NCBI RefSeq assembly: GCF_014856545.2
Contig: NZ_CP109811.1
Location: 3,900,001 to 3,964,000 of the forward strand
Source of the DNA: Mesobacillus jeotgali
GTDB lineage: Bacteria; Bacillota; Bacilli; Bacillales; Cytobacillaceae
Length of the DNA: 64,000 bases
Direction: 5' to 3'
Translations under genes and position numbers: made by a program
Notes under the pieces: model-generated
What the model saw: only the letters and a program-made list of their open reading frames with translations
Database searches by the model: none
Told to the model about the DNA's origin: nothing
Shown here: positions 1-9,871 of the stretch, in pieces
Numbering within the stretch: position 1 is the first letter of the stretch
Layout of the letters: each line of letters opens with the position of its first letter

Positions 1-40
1 TATGCAAGTTTAATATTGCTCATAAAAGAGTGGTGTGATA

Positions 41-1528
41 ATGAAAAAATTCCGTTTGCCAGCATTTAATAATGCGAATAGGAAAGTTCATTGCAGCGGT
101 TATCAAATAATTAAAGCAGCCTTCCAGCATACAGGTGATTTTAAAGAGTTGGAGTTCAAAAGGGATAATACCACCTTACTATTTTGTTTCCTTGAAACAC
201 TCATTTCAGAAGAAAAATTCAAGGAGTATTTATTAATTCCCTTATTGTTGGAAGATTTCAAAAGGACTCCGGAGGAACTGGAATCCTTGAATGGAAAAAA
301 GGTGGATAATCCAGAGGAGCTGATCAGCGGCATTTTAAATGGCGGCAATGTGCTATTTTTATGTGAACGTGATGAAGCGTGGCTATTCTCATTTCCCAAG
401 GATCTCCAACGGTCCATTCAAGAACCGGTTAATGAAGGGGTGGTCCGTGGCCCGCATGATGGCTTCGTCGAAAACCTCGACACAAATATCAGTCAGCTGC
501 GGTTTAGGATTAAGAGCCCGGACTTCAAGGTTAAGTATCACGAATTAGGTAATAAGACAAAGACCAAAACAGCTGTCATTTACATGAAAGGCATTGCCGA
601 TGAGAAATTAGTTGAAGAAGTTGAAAGAAGGCTCTCCTTCATTTCTACTGATATGATATTAAGCCCTGGCTATATAGAGGAGTTCATTGAAGATGACCCA
701 TTCTCCTTGTTTCCGCAGCTCATCAATACTGAGCGGCCAGACAGAGCTATGGCGAATTTAATGGAAGGCAGAATCATCATCATTGGCGAAGGCAGTCCGA
801 CAGCCTTAATCTTGCCAGTCACCTTTTTTGCCTTTTATCAATCCTCGGATGATTATAACAGCAGGTGGATACCCTCTACTTTTATCCGAATGCTTAGGTA
901 TGTCAGTTTTCTTATCGCAATTACACTGCCAGCTTTTTATATTGCGATTATCGCCTATCACCTTGAAGTAATTCCACACGAATTGATTCTCCCACTGAAG
1001 GGATCTGTTGAGGGAATTCCATACCCTCCACTTCTGGAGGCTTTCTTCATGGAGATTACGATTGAATTAATCAGAGAAGCAGGGGTCAGGCTTCCTAAGC
1101 CAATTGGACAAACCATTGGCATTGTGGGTGGTCTGGTCATCGGCGATGCTGTCGTAAGTGCGGGACTAATTTCTAATATCATGATTGTCATCGTGGCCCT
1201 CACTGCTATATCAGCGTTTGTCGTCCCATCCAATGAAATGAGTACATCAGTCCGGCTGATCCGGTTTCCTTTGATGGTTTTGGCTTCTATATTAGGTTTT
1301 GTGGGGCTGACTTTTGGTTTAATCTTTGTCTTTATTAAATTGTGCAAGCTTGAATCTTTTGGAGTTCCATACTTTTCGCCATTGGCTCCTTTGCAAGTCA
1401 GAGACCTTAAAGATACATTTTTGAGATTGCCACTTTGGAAGATGGATGAGCGTCCGCGTAATTCCCTTGCTGTAAACGTCAAGAGACAGCGGGACTCAAG
1501 AGGGTGGAAGACAAATGAACCGAGATAA
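41..1528 (+). CDS. GerA-family spore germinant receptor subunit A
   Basis: Integral membrane A subunit of a nutrient germinant receptor of the spore inner membrane. It has a large N-terminal cytoplasmic region (about residues 1-270) and then hydrophobic segments in the C-terminal half, the usual GerAA/GerBA/GerKA plan at about 495 residues. Translation could begin at GTG 35, but ATG 41 two codons later has better spacing from the upstream purine stretch. The B and C subunit genes follow, overlapping, so this is the first gene of a complete gerABC-type operon. Which germinant it senses cannot be told. The promoter lies at or before the window edge. Confidence 0.93.
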   Translation: MKKFRLPAFNNANRKVHCSGYQIIKAAFQHTGDFKELEFKRDNTTLLFCFLETLISEEKFKEYLLIPLLLEDFKRTPEELESLNGKKVDNPEELISGILNGGNVLFLCERDEAWLFSFPKDLQRSIQEPVNEGVVRGPHDGFVENLDTNISQLRFRIKSPDFKVKYHELGNKTKTKTAVIYMKGIADEKLVEEVERRLSFISTDMILSPGYIEEFIEDDPFSLFPQLINTERPDRAMANLMEGRIIIIGEGSPTALILPVTFFAFYQSSDDYNSRWIPSTFIRMLRYVSFLIAITLPAFYIAIIAYHLEVIPHELILPLKGSVEGIPYPPLLEAFFMEITIELIREAGVRLPKPIGQTIGIVGGLVIGDAVVSAGLISNIMIVIVALTAISAFVVPSNEMSTSVRLIRFPLMVLASILGFVGLTFGLIFVFIKLCKLESFGVPYFSPLAPLQVRDLKDTFLRLPLWKMDERPRNSLAVNVKRQRDSRGWKTNEPR

Positions 1529-2627
1529 AGATACGATCACCTATCAGCAGTTTTTCTTTTTAATCATCCAGACACAACTGGGTGTAGGTGTCCTTTCGCT
1601 TCCATATATCATGCACAACTCTGTGCATTCAGATGGATGGATATCGGTTCTTTTGGCCGGCCTTTTGCTTCAGGGAGTCTTATTCGGCTATATCATGCTT
1701 TTTAAAAGATTCAAGTCAAGGAATATCCTTGATATCGCAGGTTTGCTGTTTGGCAAGAAAATCGGGAAGCTTATCACCCTTTTTTATATACTTTATTTTA
1801 TCAGTGTAGGGAGTCTGATTCTCGTACTCTATGCCAGGGTTGTCGACCGGTGGATCCTTCCCAATACACCAAACTGGGTAATTTGTGCCTTGCTTGTGGT
1901 GGCCGGAATTTATTTAAGTGTAGACGGACTGAAAATACTGGCACGGTTTTATACACTTGTCACTCCACTTGTCATATTGCTTGTGCTGCTTGTTTCCTAT
2001 ACGTTGAAGGATGCGAATATTTATTATATTTTCCCTATCGGGCAGGCTGGCGTCAAGAATATCGTAATTGGCAGTAAAGATGCAATTCTGTCTATGCTCG
2101 GATTTGAGATCATTCTCCTGACTTTTCCTATGGTATCAGGAACGAACCGCCAAAAATTCAAGGCGGTTTCCTATGCTAACTTGTTCATTACACTACTCTA
2201 TACCTATTTGGTTGTCGTCAGTTTCATTTACTTTAGCCCTGAAGAAATCAAAATACTGCCAGAACCTTTGCTTTATATCTTAAAATCATATACCTTCAAA
2301 ATCATTGAGCGAACGGATTTACTGTTTTTGTCACTCTGGATTTTCCTTGTATTCACTTCTTTCGGAAGTTATCTGTTCTTAGCCGCCGAAACAGGCACCA
2401 AGCTCTTTAATAATAAAAAACATCGAAGACTCGTGTACTATTTTGCGTTTATCATTTTTGGCATTTCTTTTTTACCTGAGTTTGATATACAGTTTATTGA
2501 TTACATGAGCAGCTATATTCCGAAAACCAGTTTTATCTTCATCCTGTTTCCCGCCTTTATGCTCATCGTTTCATTCCTGTTCAAAAAATCCGAACAAGGA
2601 TGTGAAGCCAATGATCCGAATTCTTAA
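1515..2627 (+). CDS. GerB-type spore germination permease
   Basis: B subunit of the germinant receptor, an APC-superfamily-like membrane protein of about ten membrane segments over its whole 370 residues. It starts inside the end of the A-subunit gene (14-base overlap) and overlaps the C-subunit gene, which implies translational coupling. In characterised receptors the B subunit carries the ligand-binding site. The early residues with the helix-breaking QTQLGVGVLSLP segment are typical of the spore germination permease family. Confidence 0.93.
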   Translation: MNRDKDTITYQQFFFLIIQTQLGVGVLSLPYIMHNSVHSDGWISVLLAGLLLQGVLFGYIMLFKRFKSRNILDIAGLLFGKKIGKLITLFYILYFISVGSLILVLYARVVDRWILPNTPNWVICALLVVAGIYLSVDGLKILARFYTLVTPLVILLVLLVSYTLKDANIYYIFPIGQAGVKNIVIGSKDAILSMLGFEIILLTFPMVSGTNRQKFKAVSYANLFITLLYTYLVVVSFIYFSPEEIKILPEPLLYILKSYTFKIIERTDLLFLSLWIFLVFTSFGSYLFLAAETGTKLFNNKKHRRLVYYFAFIIFGISFLPEFDIQFIDYMSSYIPKTSFIFILFPAFMLIVSFLFKKSEQGCEANDPNS

Positions 2628-3741
2628 AATAAGCATTCCTGCTATTGTCACCATGTTACTGCTAAGTGCCTGCTGGGATCAGCATTTATTGAAAGATGTA
2701 AAATTATTCATGGCAGCCAGCTTCGACTTGACACCTGACGGAAAAATACTTGATGAACTTACATCCCCAATCATTAACAAGAATGAAGGAGGCGGAACGG
2801 TTAAGGGAAATACCGTTACATCAGGAATCGGGAATACGCCAAGAGAAGCACGATGGGACATTGACAGGAAAACAGATAAAATTTTTGAAGCATCAAAACT
2901 AAGGGTATTAATTATTGGAAATGAACTCGCAAAGAAGGATTTATATTCTGTACTAGATTTATTCTATCGCGATCCCAAAAGTTCCTTGAGCGCCAAAGTA
3001 GTCATTGCTGAGGGGATGGCAAAGGACTTGCTGAGATTAAAAATAGAGGAAGAGAAAATCAGTTCTTACCTATTTGATTTATTAGAGAGCCAAGAAATTG
3101 CTTCTCTGATACCCGAAGAAAATATTCAATCAATTTGCGCTGAGATGTTTGATCCTGGAGAGGACTTTGTTTTACCCTACCTTCGAGCTGATGATGATGG
3201 CAAAATGGCCAGTGCCGAGGGGATCGCCTTATTCAATGAAAAAAAATTCACTGGTAAGATTCTTACTGGGGACGAGGCGGTGATTTTCCTATTGCTGGAT
3301 GGCAATGCGGGTAAGTCACCTAAATTCACAAAAAAAATAGCAGAAAGTGACAACGAAAAATTCACACCTCAAAATTTTGTCTCTTTTAATGTTAAACAAG
3401 CGAGGGAGGCAATGGACGTGAAGGTAAATAACAAAAGAGTAGAAGTTACTTTGAATTTAAGACTAAAAATCGAAATCACTGACTATCCCAGGAACCAGCT
3501 CTACAAAAAACAGGTAATTGAAAAACTGAATAAGAAACTGTCTGAGATGCTGACCAATGATGCTGTAGCAGCAATTAAAGTTCTTCAGGAAGCAAACAGC
3601 GACAGCTTCGGAATTGGAAGAAGGCTAATCGCACATTACCCGGATTATTGGAAGCAGGTCGATTGGAAAAAGGAATATGCCAACGTTTCTATCACCCCTC
3701 ATGTCGATTTGGAAATCATCGGCCATGGCATTATCGAGTAG
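2611..3741 (+). CDS. Ger(x)C-type germinant receptor lipoprotein
   Basis: C subunit of the receptor, a lipoprotein on the outer face of the spore inner membrane. A short signal peptide ends in a lipobox (LLLSAC) followed by WDQ, the WD pair being characteristic of Ger(x)C proteins. The length of about 376 residues is normal. An AAGGA box at 2596-2600 suits ATG 2611 (10-base spacing) better than GTG 2602, which would be only one base away. It is the last gene of the operon, which ends in a hairpin at 3856-3911. Confidence 0.92.
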   Translation: MIRILKISIPAIVTMLLLSACWDQHLLKDVKLFMAASFDLTPDGKILDELTSPIINKNEGGGTVKGNTVTSGIGNTPREARWDIDRKTDKIFEASKLRVLIIGNELAKKDLYSVLDLFYRDPKSSLSAKVVIAEGMAKDLLRLKIEEEKISSYLFDLLESQEIASLIPEENIQSICAEMFDPGEDFVLPYLRADDDGKMASAEGIALFNEKKFTGKILTGDEAVIFLLLDGNAGKSPKFTKKIAESDNEKFTPQNFVSFNVKQAREAMDVKVNNKRVEVTLNLRLKIEITDYPRNQLYKKQVIEKLNKKLSEMLTNDAVAAIKVLQEANSDSFGIGRRLIAHYPDYWKQVDWKKEYANVSITPHVDLEIIGHGIIE

Positions 3742-3855
3742 GTGTCTTTACTTCAATATATTAATTTACGCCAATAAGTTGTTTGGGTGAAAATCCACAC
3801 ATAATCTATTACAAAAGAAGAAGATTCTATAGAGCGCAAATTTCGTATAAAATAA

Positions 3856-3911
3856 AAACACTCCACATGAGACGTCATTTGTATTGGCGGATCACGTAGA
3901 GTGTTTTTTAT
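3856..3911. terminator. bidirectional intrinsic terminator
   Basis: Arms ACACTCCACATGA and TCACGTAGAGTGT pair with wobbles, with A-run and T-run on either side. It serves the ger operon and the convergent small gene at 3919. Confidence 0.75.
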
Positions 3912-3918
3912 ATAATTG

Positions 3919-4119
3919 CTATATTTCTCGTTTCTCTCTGGCTGGCTGTCCAAAGGCAAAAATCTCCCATGACACTCCAGCAGCAAAAAGGCATCCAATC
4001 AATATGGCCAATGTTCCGTATAGAGGGTCTGTCACCTTTGAAAAAATTAGTTGGGCATAGAAGTAAAATCCTGATCCGATGGCTAGAATGAGTAAGGTAT
4101 TCCAAAAATATCGGTACAT
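3919..4119 (-). CDS. small two-helix membrane protein, unknown function
   Basis: A 66-residue protein with two hydrophobic stretches (about residues 6-27 and 34-53) and a charged C-terminus ending REKREI. The start is well supported by an AGGAGGG ribosome site 5 bases before the ATG. Overlapping reading frames on the same strand lack such a site. I do not recognise a family. It is transcribed convergently with the germination operon, sharing its terminator. Confidence 0.7.
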   Translation of the reverse strand: MYRYFWNTLLILAIGSGFYFYAQLIFSKVTDPLYGTLAILIGCLFAAGVSWEIFAFGQPAREKREI

Positions 4120-4212
4120 TTTTTTCCCTCCTGAACCTTATATTAATTAAAACATTATCATAGACTCTACTAGTTGGTTATTGGGAAATTTCCTGTCGAA
4201 TACAGTTGAGAT

Positions 4213-5715
4213 GTGAAAGGGATGAACCAAAAATTGAAACAAAAAACTACATTAATCACCATATTCTCATTAGTCATCATCTTAGCCATCATTTTGTTTT
4301 TTCATACAGAGGAACCTCCAGCTAAGGCAGTCCAGCCTAGAGGAGAGCTGTCAGCAGAAATCAACAAACTTTTAACAAGTGAGCCAATCCTTGATGGAGC
4401 TTTGGCTGGTGTCAGCATCAGGTCTGCGGAAGATGGAAAGCTGTTATACGAGCATATCGGGAATACTCGGCTGCAGCCGGCCTCTGTGCTGAAATTGTTC
4501 ACGGGTGCAGCGGCGCTTTCCGTTTTAGGAGAAGATTACCGCTTTACAACTGAAGTTTTGGCAGATGGAAAAATGAACGGCGGAACGATTGAGGGCGACT
4601 TATTTTTAAGCGGAATGGGCGATCCAACCTTGCTCCCGGCAGACTTTGATGAGATGGCAAAGCGACTTAAGAGTAAAGGAATCAATAAGGTGGCCGGCGA
4701 TTTAGTGGCTGATGACAGCTGGTATGATGATGTCCGATATTCTGAAGATTTGACCTGGAATGACGAGCATCAATATTACGGATCCCAGGTTTCCGCCTTA
4801 ACCGCTTCGCCGGACGAGGATTATGATGCCGGCACTGTCATTGTCAATATTTTACCAGGCAAAAAAGGAAAAGCAGCAAATATTTCACTTGAACCTGAGA
4901 CCGATTATGTAAAAATCATTAATGAAACAAAAACAGTAGATTCCGAGGGAGAACATGATGTAAAAATTGAACGTGAGCATGGATCGAATAGCATTATTAT
5001 AAGCGGAACAATTCCGGCAGGTGCTCAAAAAGCAAGGGAATGGGTTGCCGTCTGGGAGCCCGCCCTTTATGCCGGAAGTCTTTTTAAAAAGTCACTAGAA
5101 GATCACGGAATAAAAGTAGTTGGGAAAATTAAAACGGGGCATGCAGCCGACACAATGGCCAAATTAATTTCTCATAGTTCGATGCCTCTTTCTGAACTGA
5201 TGATTCCCTTCATGAAGCTGAGCAATAACGGACACGCCGAAGTGCTTGTTAAGGAAATGGGCAGGGTCGTTCGTGGTGGAGGCAGCTGGGAAAAAGGACT
5301 TGAGGCTATGACTTCTGAACTTTCCAGGCTCGGAATTGACTCCAAAACGCTTGTATTGCGTGACGGATCCGGAATCTCCCACGCTAATCTCATTCCAGCA
5401 AACGAGATTACAAAACTTCTTTTTATGGCACAGAAGGAGGCATGGTTTCCTGTATTCCAGCGTTCGCTTCCAGTTCCCGGAGTTAAGGACAGGATGATTG
5501 GCGGGACGATGCGCAATCGGCTGAAGGAAGCTAACCTGAAGGATCGGGTGGCCGCTAAAACAGGCACACTGACAGGCGTAAGCACCCTCGCAGGATACGT
5601 TGAAACAAGCAGCGGGAATACGCTTATTTTTTCGATAATGCTGAATAACCTGCTGGATGATCGAGAAGGAAGGAAAGTTGAGGATCAAATCGTGAAGATC
5701 CTTGCGAGATACTGA
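4213..5715 (+). CDS. dacC: D-alanyl-D-alanine carboxypeptidase/endopeptidase, PBP4 (S13) family
   Basis: Class C low-molecular-weight penicillin-binding protein that trims or cleaves peptidoglycan cross-links outside the membrane. A signal anchor spans about residues 13-30. The three active-site motifs are present: SVLK (about 91-94), SNN near 339 and KTG near 455 (AAKTGTLTG). Length (500 residues) and family match B. subtilis DacC/PBP4a. The start is GTG 4213 or ATG 4222; neither has a clearly better ribosome site. The 3' end runs directly into a 53-bp tandem array. Confidence 0.9.
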   Translation: MKGMNQKLKQKTTLITIFSLVIILAIILFFHTEEPPAKAVQPRGELSAEINKLLTSEPILDGALAGVSIRSAEDGKLLYEHIGNTRLQPASVLKLFTGAAALSVLGEDYRFTTEVLADGKMNGGTIEGDLFLSGMGDPTLLPADFDEMAKRLKSKGINKVAGDLVADDSWYDDVRYSEDLTWNDEHQYYGSQVSALTASPDEDYDAGTVIVNILPGKKGKAANISLEPETDYVKIINETKTVDSEGEHDVKIEREHGSNSIIISGTIPAGAQKAREWVAVWEPALYAGSLFKKSLEDHGIKVVGKIKTGHAADTMAKLISHSSMPLSELMIPFMKLSNNGHAEVLVKEMGRVVRGGGSWEKGLEAMTSELSRLGIDSKTLVLRDGSGISHANLIPANEITKLLFMAQKEAWFPVFQRSLPVPGVKDRMIGGTMRNRLKEANLKDRVAAKTGTLTGVSTLAGYVETSSGNTLIFSIMLNNLLDDREGRKVEDQIVKILARY

Positions 5716-5756
5716 AGTAAGCCTGAAATGTGCCAATATGTAAGTGAAATGCGATT

Positions 5757-6180
5757 CATAAGGGTACATTTAAACTCGAAACATGGCTTTATGCCGGTGA
5801 ATTGCCTTGCATAAGGGTACATTTAAACTCGAAACGTGCCCTTATGAGGGTGAAATGCCTTTCATAAGGGTACATTTAAACTCGAAACGTGCCCTTATGA
5901 GGGTGAAATGCCTTGCATAAGGGTACATTTAAACTCGAAACATGCCCTTATGCCGGTGAAATGCCTTTCATAAGGGTACATTTAACATCGAAACATACCC
6001 TTATGCCGGTGAAATGCCTTACATAGGGGTACATTTAACATCGAAACATGCCCTTATGCCGGTGAAATGCCCTGCATAAGGGTACATTTAACATCGAAAC
6101 GTGCCCTTATGCCGGTGAAATGTCTTGCATAAGGGTACATTTAACCTCTATAGAGCACTTCAAAAGCTAGAATTTTCTTC
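5757..6180. repeat. 53-bp tandem array 1, units with internal inverted repeat
   Basis: Unit starts (CATAAGGG) fall at 5757, 5810, 5863, 5916, 5969, 6022, 6075 and 6128, always 53 bases apart. A degenerate unit can be traced back to about 5725, and the last unit decays. Within each unit ATAAGGG pairs with CCCTTAT, giving a dyad 35 bases wide, then an 18-base linker. Two sub-types (AAACTCGAAAC and AACATCGAAAC) are blocked along the array, suggesting stepwise amplification. It fills the gap between the convergent genes dacC and the NERD gene; no ORF here is credible. Confidence 0.95.
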
Positions 6181-6203
6181 ATAAAGGAACATTCTCATGT
6201 ACT

Positions 6204-7157
6204 TTACTCTATTAACAGAAAGCCTTCATCCTTCTCTTTAATAGTATAGTGAGCACCACGGCCACAGCCGCTTAATGTATAGTTTTCGAAAACCATGTTT
6301 CTGATGGCTTTTTTTGTTTTGATTGATTTACACCATTCTTGAATCCTGCTGACTGTTAATTCTTCTTCCGGTAAAAGTAATTGTAGCTCCCTTACACTTC
6401 TCAATACGGCTGATTGAATGTTCTCCTTCTTCCCACAACTATTGCAGATCAATGTTTTTCTCGTGACAATGGTATTCAAGGTATGACAATGGGAACATGT
6501 TATTCCCTTTTTCAGCATGCCAAAACTATATCCAGGAAGCCTCTCATATGGGGAATCATGGGAGTGCAGGGAAAGCAGCCGTTCTGCCAGATTTGAATGG
6601 ATATTACGTATTGGAGTAATTTGTTTTTGCAGGTTATTAAGAAGTCTTGGAATTTGGTTAGGAAAGATAATTGGTAAATTGCGCGGCGCTTGATAGAGGT
6701 AAAAGTTTGGGTTTACGAAGACTAGAGTTGATTCGATATTCATGTTGAATCCAAGGTCTCGTACCATCCTTCGCAGGAGTGACTCTGCTCTTTCCATTTG
6801 TTGTAGAGGATTCTTGATTTCTACTCCGTTGCTAGTATACCACCGATCACCTTCGATAAAATAATCGCCTTCGAAATACTTCACTTCGAACAAATGGATC
6901 ATCTTCGAAATGAATAGTGAATCGATTTGAAATTTTGTATTTCCATATTCAAGGAGCAGATCATTCATAACCAGGAAACCTTTTTCAACCTCCTCCATCC
7001 ACCGGTCAAAAATCACTTCTCCTTCATAACCTTTTTCCAGGTATAGATAGTTACTGTACTCTTTCGGAGATAAGTTCATTCGAGCATTCAGCATTCTCAG
7101 AATCTGTAGCTCCAAGGATTCAACACGAGATTTAACTATCAAAAAACATTCCTCCAT
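6204..7157 (-). CDS. NERD-domain (nuclease-related) protein with zinc ribbon
   Basis: A 317-residue protein with an N-terminal NERD domain (about residues 40-160). The core matches the restriction-endonuclease-like fold: QIDSLFI carries the acidic residue and LFEVKYF the E-x-K pair. A Cys4 zinc ribbon follows (CSHC near 222 and CNSC near 239), then a C-terminal region of unknown role. Such proteins are common in Bacillus, but their substrate is not established. It is a single gene with array 1 on its 3' side. Confidence 0.8.
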   Translation of the reverse strand: MEECFLIVKSRVESLELQILRMLNARMNLSPKEYSNYLYLEKGYEGEVIFDRWMEEVEKGFLVMNDLLLEYGNTKFQIDSLFISKMIHLFEVKYFEGDYFIEGDRWYTSNGVEIKNPLQQMERAESLLRRMVRDLGFNMNIESTLVFVNPNFYLYQAPRNLPIIFPNQIPRLLNNLQKQITPIRNIHSNLAERLLSLHSHDSPYERLPGYSFGMLKKGITCSHCHTLNTIVTRKTLICNSCGKKENIQSAVLRSVRELQLLLPEEELTVSRIQEWCKSIKTKKAIRNMVFENYTLSGCGRGAHYTIKEKDEGFLLIE

Positions 7158-7256
7158 TCAATATGTATTGCAATTAAATAGTATGTTTTTTTTGAGAACT
7201 TAACAAGCTTTTTATTTGCCCCTATGGGTATGCGGGAAAATAAAGCACCCTCAATT

Positions 7257-7297
7257 GAGAAAAAGCCGCACAGATTGAGAATCTGCACGGCTTTTTC
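7257..7297 (-). terminator. intrinsic terminator of the cell-wall hydrolase gene
   Basis: AAAAAGCCG / CGGCTTTTT stem enclosing a second stem (CAGATT/AATCTG), with a T-run on the minus strand. Confidence 0.8.
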
Positions 7298-7311
7298 CAG
7301 TTGAATAAGTT

Positions 7312-7914
7312 TTACTTCGCGAATCTATGGTTTCCGATTGTTATGGTCACTTCTCTTGAGAATACCCACTTGCTTACTGCTGTTTTTGGGTTAAAGAAGA
7401 ATAGTGAGCCACTGCCTTGCCCTCTGAAAGCAAGCGCTTCTTTTACAGCTTTCTTTGCTTCCGCATCAGCTGGTTTATTGATTGCACCATTTTTTACAGG
7501 AGTGAAGGCATAGTACCCGTTTGCCTTTTCATAGACGACTCCTTTTACTGTGTTAGGGAAATCCGGGCTTGCTACTCTATTCAAGACAACAGTTGCTACT
7601 GCTACTTTCCCTGCATATGGCTCGCCTTTTGCTTCAGCATGAACCAGCCTTGCAAGCAAGTCCTGATCTGCTGCAGACACTGACACAGCCGGGATTGTCA
7701 ACTTTTGTCCTGGATATAGTAGAGTGCTAGTTCTATTGTTCACTTTCTTCAATTCTGTCACTGGAACACCATACTTGCTGGCGATTCCCCACATCGTATC
7801 TCCTGTTTTCACTTGATAAGTTGCCGCTTCAGCCGCTGCGCCCATTGAAAATAAAGATAAAGATACAACTGCTGTTAGCGCTGCCAATGTTTTTTCATGT
7901 TTCTCATTTTCCAT
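7312..7914 (-). CDS. LysM plus SleB/CwlJ-type cell wall hydrolase
   Basis: Secreted peptidoglycan hydrolase of 200 residues. A signal peptide (about 1-31, cleaved near AEA) is followed by one LysM domain (about 32-76, starting TYQVKTGDTMWGIA) and a hydrolase_2 domain (about 82-198). The latter contains LLARLVHAEAKGE, with the catalytic Glu typical of SleB/CwlJ enzymes, and the FTPV / FFFNP motifs. It resembles B. subtilis YkvT or SleB, with LysM in place of a PG_binding_1 domain. A sporulation or germination role is possible but not shown. Confidence 0.88.
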   Translation of the reverse strand: MENEKHEKTLAALTAVVSLSLFSMGAAAEAATYQVKTGDTMWGIASKYGVPVTELKKVNNRTSTLLYPGQKLTIPAVSVSAADQDLLARLVHAEAKGEPYAGKVAVATVVLNRVASPDFPNTVKGVVYEKANGYYAFTPVKNGAINKPADAEAKKAVKEALAFRGQGSGSLFFFNPKTAVSKWVFSREVTITIGNHRFAK

Positions 7915-8202
7915 ACCTCCCAGTATTGCTGCTCTCTATTTCTACTTTTAAGGCTAGCAGTTGTAACATAGTTATTCATTGTCCAATAAGTGCCAATAAG
8001 GATATACCTCTTCTATCCATTGAAACCGCTTGATTATTTTTAAACCTAGTAATTTTTCCCACCCCTGTCCACTTTCCTACTATAACCAGTCTTGTAAGTT
8101 AACGGCTCAAATTTTACATAGTGTTACAGGTTTGTAACTTGAAACTATCAACTAAATTCAGCAAGCGTGTTGAGAGTTTCATAACTTATAGTGATTACTT
8201 AA

Positions 8203-8217
8203 TTAAAATAATTATAA
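8203..8217 (+). promoter_or_regulatory. PerR box upstream of katA
   Basis: TTAAAATAATTATAA matches the B. subtilis PerR consensus TTATAATNATTATAA at 14 of 15 positions (N counted as matching). It lies just upstream of the katA promoter, so peroxide induction by PerR derepression is the likely control. Confidence 0.8.
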
Positions 8218-8224
8218 TTAAGTA

Positions 8225-8252
8225 TTGATTTTTAATTGAAAAGTGTTATCAT
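8225..8252 (+). promoter_or_regulatory. SigA-type promoter of katA
   Basis: -35 TTGATT (8225-8230), 16-base spacer, -10 TATCAT (8247-8252). A GGCGGG ribosome site precedes ATG 8295. Confidence 0.6.
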
Positions 8253-8294
8253 TTAGTCATAAACCAAATTCATTAAAAAAGGCGGGTTGAATAA

Positions 8295-9752
8295 ATGAGC
8301 AATCAAAAGAATCATCTAACTACAAGCTGGGGAGCGCCGGTTGGGGACAACCAGAACTCCATGACTGCGGGACATAGAGGACCTACTTTAATTCAGGACG
8401 TCCATTTACTTGAAAAATTGGCGCACTTTAACCGTGAGCGTGTGCCAGAGCGTGTTGTTCACGCAAAGGGCGCTGGAGCACATGGATATTTTGAAGTGAC
8501 ACATGATGTGACCAAGTATACAAAGGCAGCTTTCCTTTCAGAGGTTGGCAAGAAGACACCTCTTTTCATTCGCTTCTCTACTGTTGCAGGAGAACTGGGA
8601 TCAGCCGACACTGTCCGTGACCCACGCGGTTTCGCGGTGAAGTTTTATACAGAGGAAGGAAACTACGATATCGTCGGGAACAATACTCCGGTATTTTTCA
8701 TCCGTGACGCGATCAAGTTCCCTGATTTTATCCATACACAAAAGAGAAACCCACAAACACACTTGAAGGATCCAAATGCTGTTTGGGATTTCTGGTCACT
8801 TTCTCCTGAATCGCTGCATCAGGTAACCATCCTGATGTCCGACCGCGGCATTCCGGCTACCCTCCGCCATATGCATGGCTTTGGCAGCCACACGTTCAAA
8901 TGGACAAACGCTGAAGGTGACGGTGTCTGGATCAAGTACCACTTCAAGACAGAGCAAGGCGTGAAAAACCTTGCAGCTGCTACAGCTGCTAAAATTGCAG
9001 GAGAAAATCCTGACTACCATACAGAAGATTTGTTCAACGCGATTGAAGCTGGGGACTTCCCTGCATGGAAGCTTTATGTGCAAATCATGCCTCTAGAGGA
9101 TGCCAACACCTATCGTTTCGATCCATTTGATGTCACTAAGGTTTGGTCACAAAAAGACTATCCATTAATTGAAGTCGGCCGCATGGTATTGGACCGCAAT
9201 CCTGAAAATTACTTCGCGGAAGTTGAGCAGGCTACATTCTCTCCTGGAAATCTCGTCCCTGGTGTCGATGTTTCTCCAGATAAAATGCTTCAGGGCCGCC
9301 TGTTTGCATACTCTGACGCACACCGCTACCGTGTTGGGGCAAACTATAATCACCTGCCGATCAACAGGCCGAAATCAGAAATGAACTCTTACCAGCGGGA
9401 CGGCCAGATGCGTTTCGACGGAAATGGCGGCAAAACAGTAAACTATGAGCCTAATAGTTTCGGAGGACCAACTGAGGTAAATGAACACAAGCAGGCAAGC
9501 TTCCCTGTCAGCGGTGTCGCTGAAAATGTTGGATATGACCATGACGACCATTACACCCAGGCTGGTGACCTGTACCGCCTGATGAGTGAGGAAGAACGCG
9601 AGCGCCTTGTCGCTAACATTGTCGCTGCAATGAAGCCAGTTCAGCGCGACGATATTAAACTACGCCAGATTGGCCACTTCTACAAGGCAGATCCTGAATA
9701 CGGAACACGCATTGCTCAAGGATTGGGACTGCACGTGCCGCAGGAAGTTTAA
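8295..9752 (+). CDS. katA: monofunctional haem catalase
   Basis: Cytoplasmic clade-3 type catalase of 485 residues that dismutates hydrogen peroxide. The distal His is in [12 protein letters not shown] (about residue 56), the distal Asn in the [11 protein letters not shown] motif, and the proximal haem Tyr in [14 protein letters not shown]. Length and sequence are those of B. subtilis KatA. A PerR-type box lies upstream, and the gene is monocistronic, ending in a hairpin at 9762. The neighbours downstream are also detoxification enzymes. Confidence 0.97.
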   Translation: MSNQKNHLTTSWGAPVGDNQNSMTAGHRGPTLIQDVHLLEKLAHFNRERVPERVVHAKGAGAHGYFEVTHDVTKYTKAAFLSEVGKKTPLFIRFSTVAGELGSADTVRDPRGFAVKFYTEEGNYDIVGNNTPVFFIRDAIKFPDFIHTQKRNPQTHLKDPNAVWDFWSLSPESLHQVTILMSDRGIPATLRHMHGFGSHTFKWTNAEGDGVWIKYHFKTEQGVKNLAAATAAKIAGENPDYHTEDLFNAIEAGDFPAWKLYVQIMPLEDANTYRFDPFDVTKVWSQKDYPLIEVGRMVLDRNPENYFAEVEQATFSPGNLVPGVDVSPDKMLQGRLFAYSDAHRYRVGANYNHLPINRPKSEMNSYQRDGQMRFDGNGGKTVNYEPNSFGGPTEVNEHKQASFPVSGVAENVGYDHDDHYTQAGDLYRLMSEEERERLVANIVAAMKPVQRDDIKLRQIGHFYKADPEYGTRIAQGLGLHVPQEV

Positions 9753-9761
9753 TAGTACGAG

Positions 9762-9795
9762 AAAACGGATGTCCTTAGTGGGCATCCGTTTTGTT
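9762..9795 (+). terminator. katA terminator
   Basis: Stem AACGGATG / CATCCGTT followed by a T-rich tract. Confidence 0.75.
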
Positions 9796-9810
9796 TATAT
9801 AACCTTAAAG

Positions 9811-9857
9811 AAAAAAGAAGCTGCCTATTGCTCTATTGAGCCTAGGCAGCTTCTTTC
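9811..9857 (-). terminator. azoR terminator
   Basis: Eleven-base stem GAAGCTGCCTA / TAGGCAGCTTC with flanking A and T runs. Confidence 0.8.
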
Positions 9858-9871
9858 GTTTCTTTCTATTT

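Larger units (their letters stand above)
7915..8294. other. 380-bp divergent promoter region (hydrolase / katA)
   Basis: Gene-free stretch between divergent genes. The katA side holds the PerR-type box and promoter listed separately. I see nothing interpretable in 7930-8190. Confidence 0.6.

Noticed and set aside
3908..4105. 65-residue minus-strand ORF overlapping the small membrane gene
   Set aside because: No ribosome site; the overlapping frame at 3919-4119 has a strong one and a membrane-protein profile.
5757..6180. CRISPR array
   Set aside because: Units are repeats throughout, with no unique spacers, and no cas genes are present. The same holds for the arrays at 29586, 44429 and 60139.
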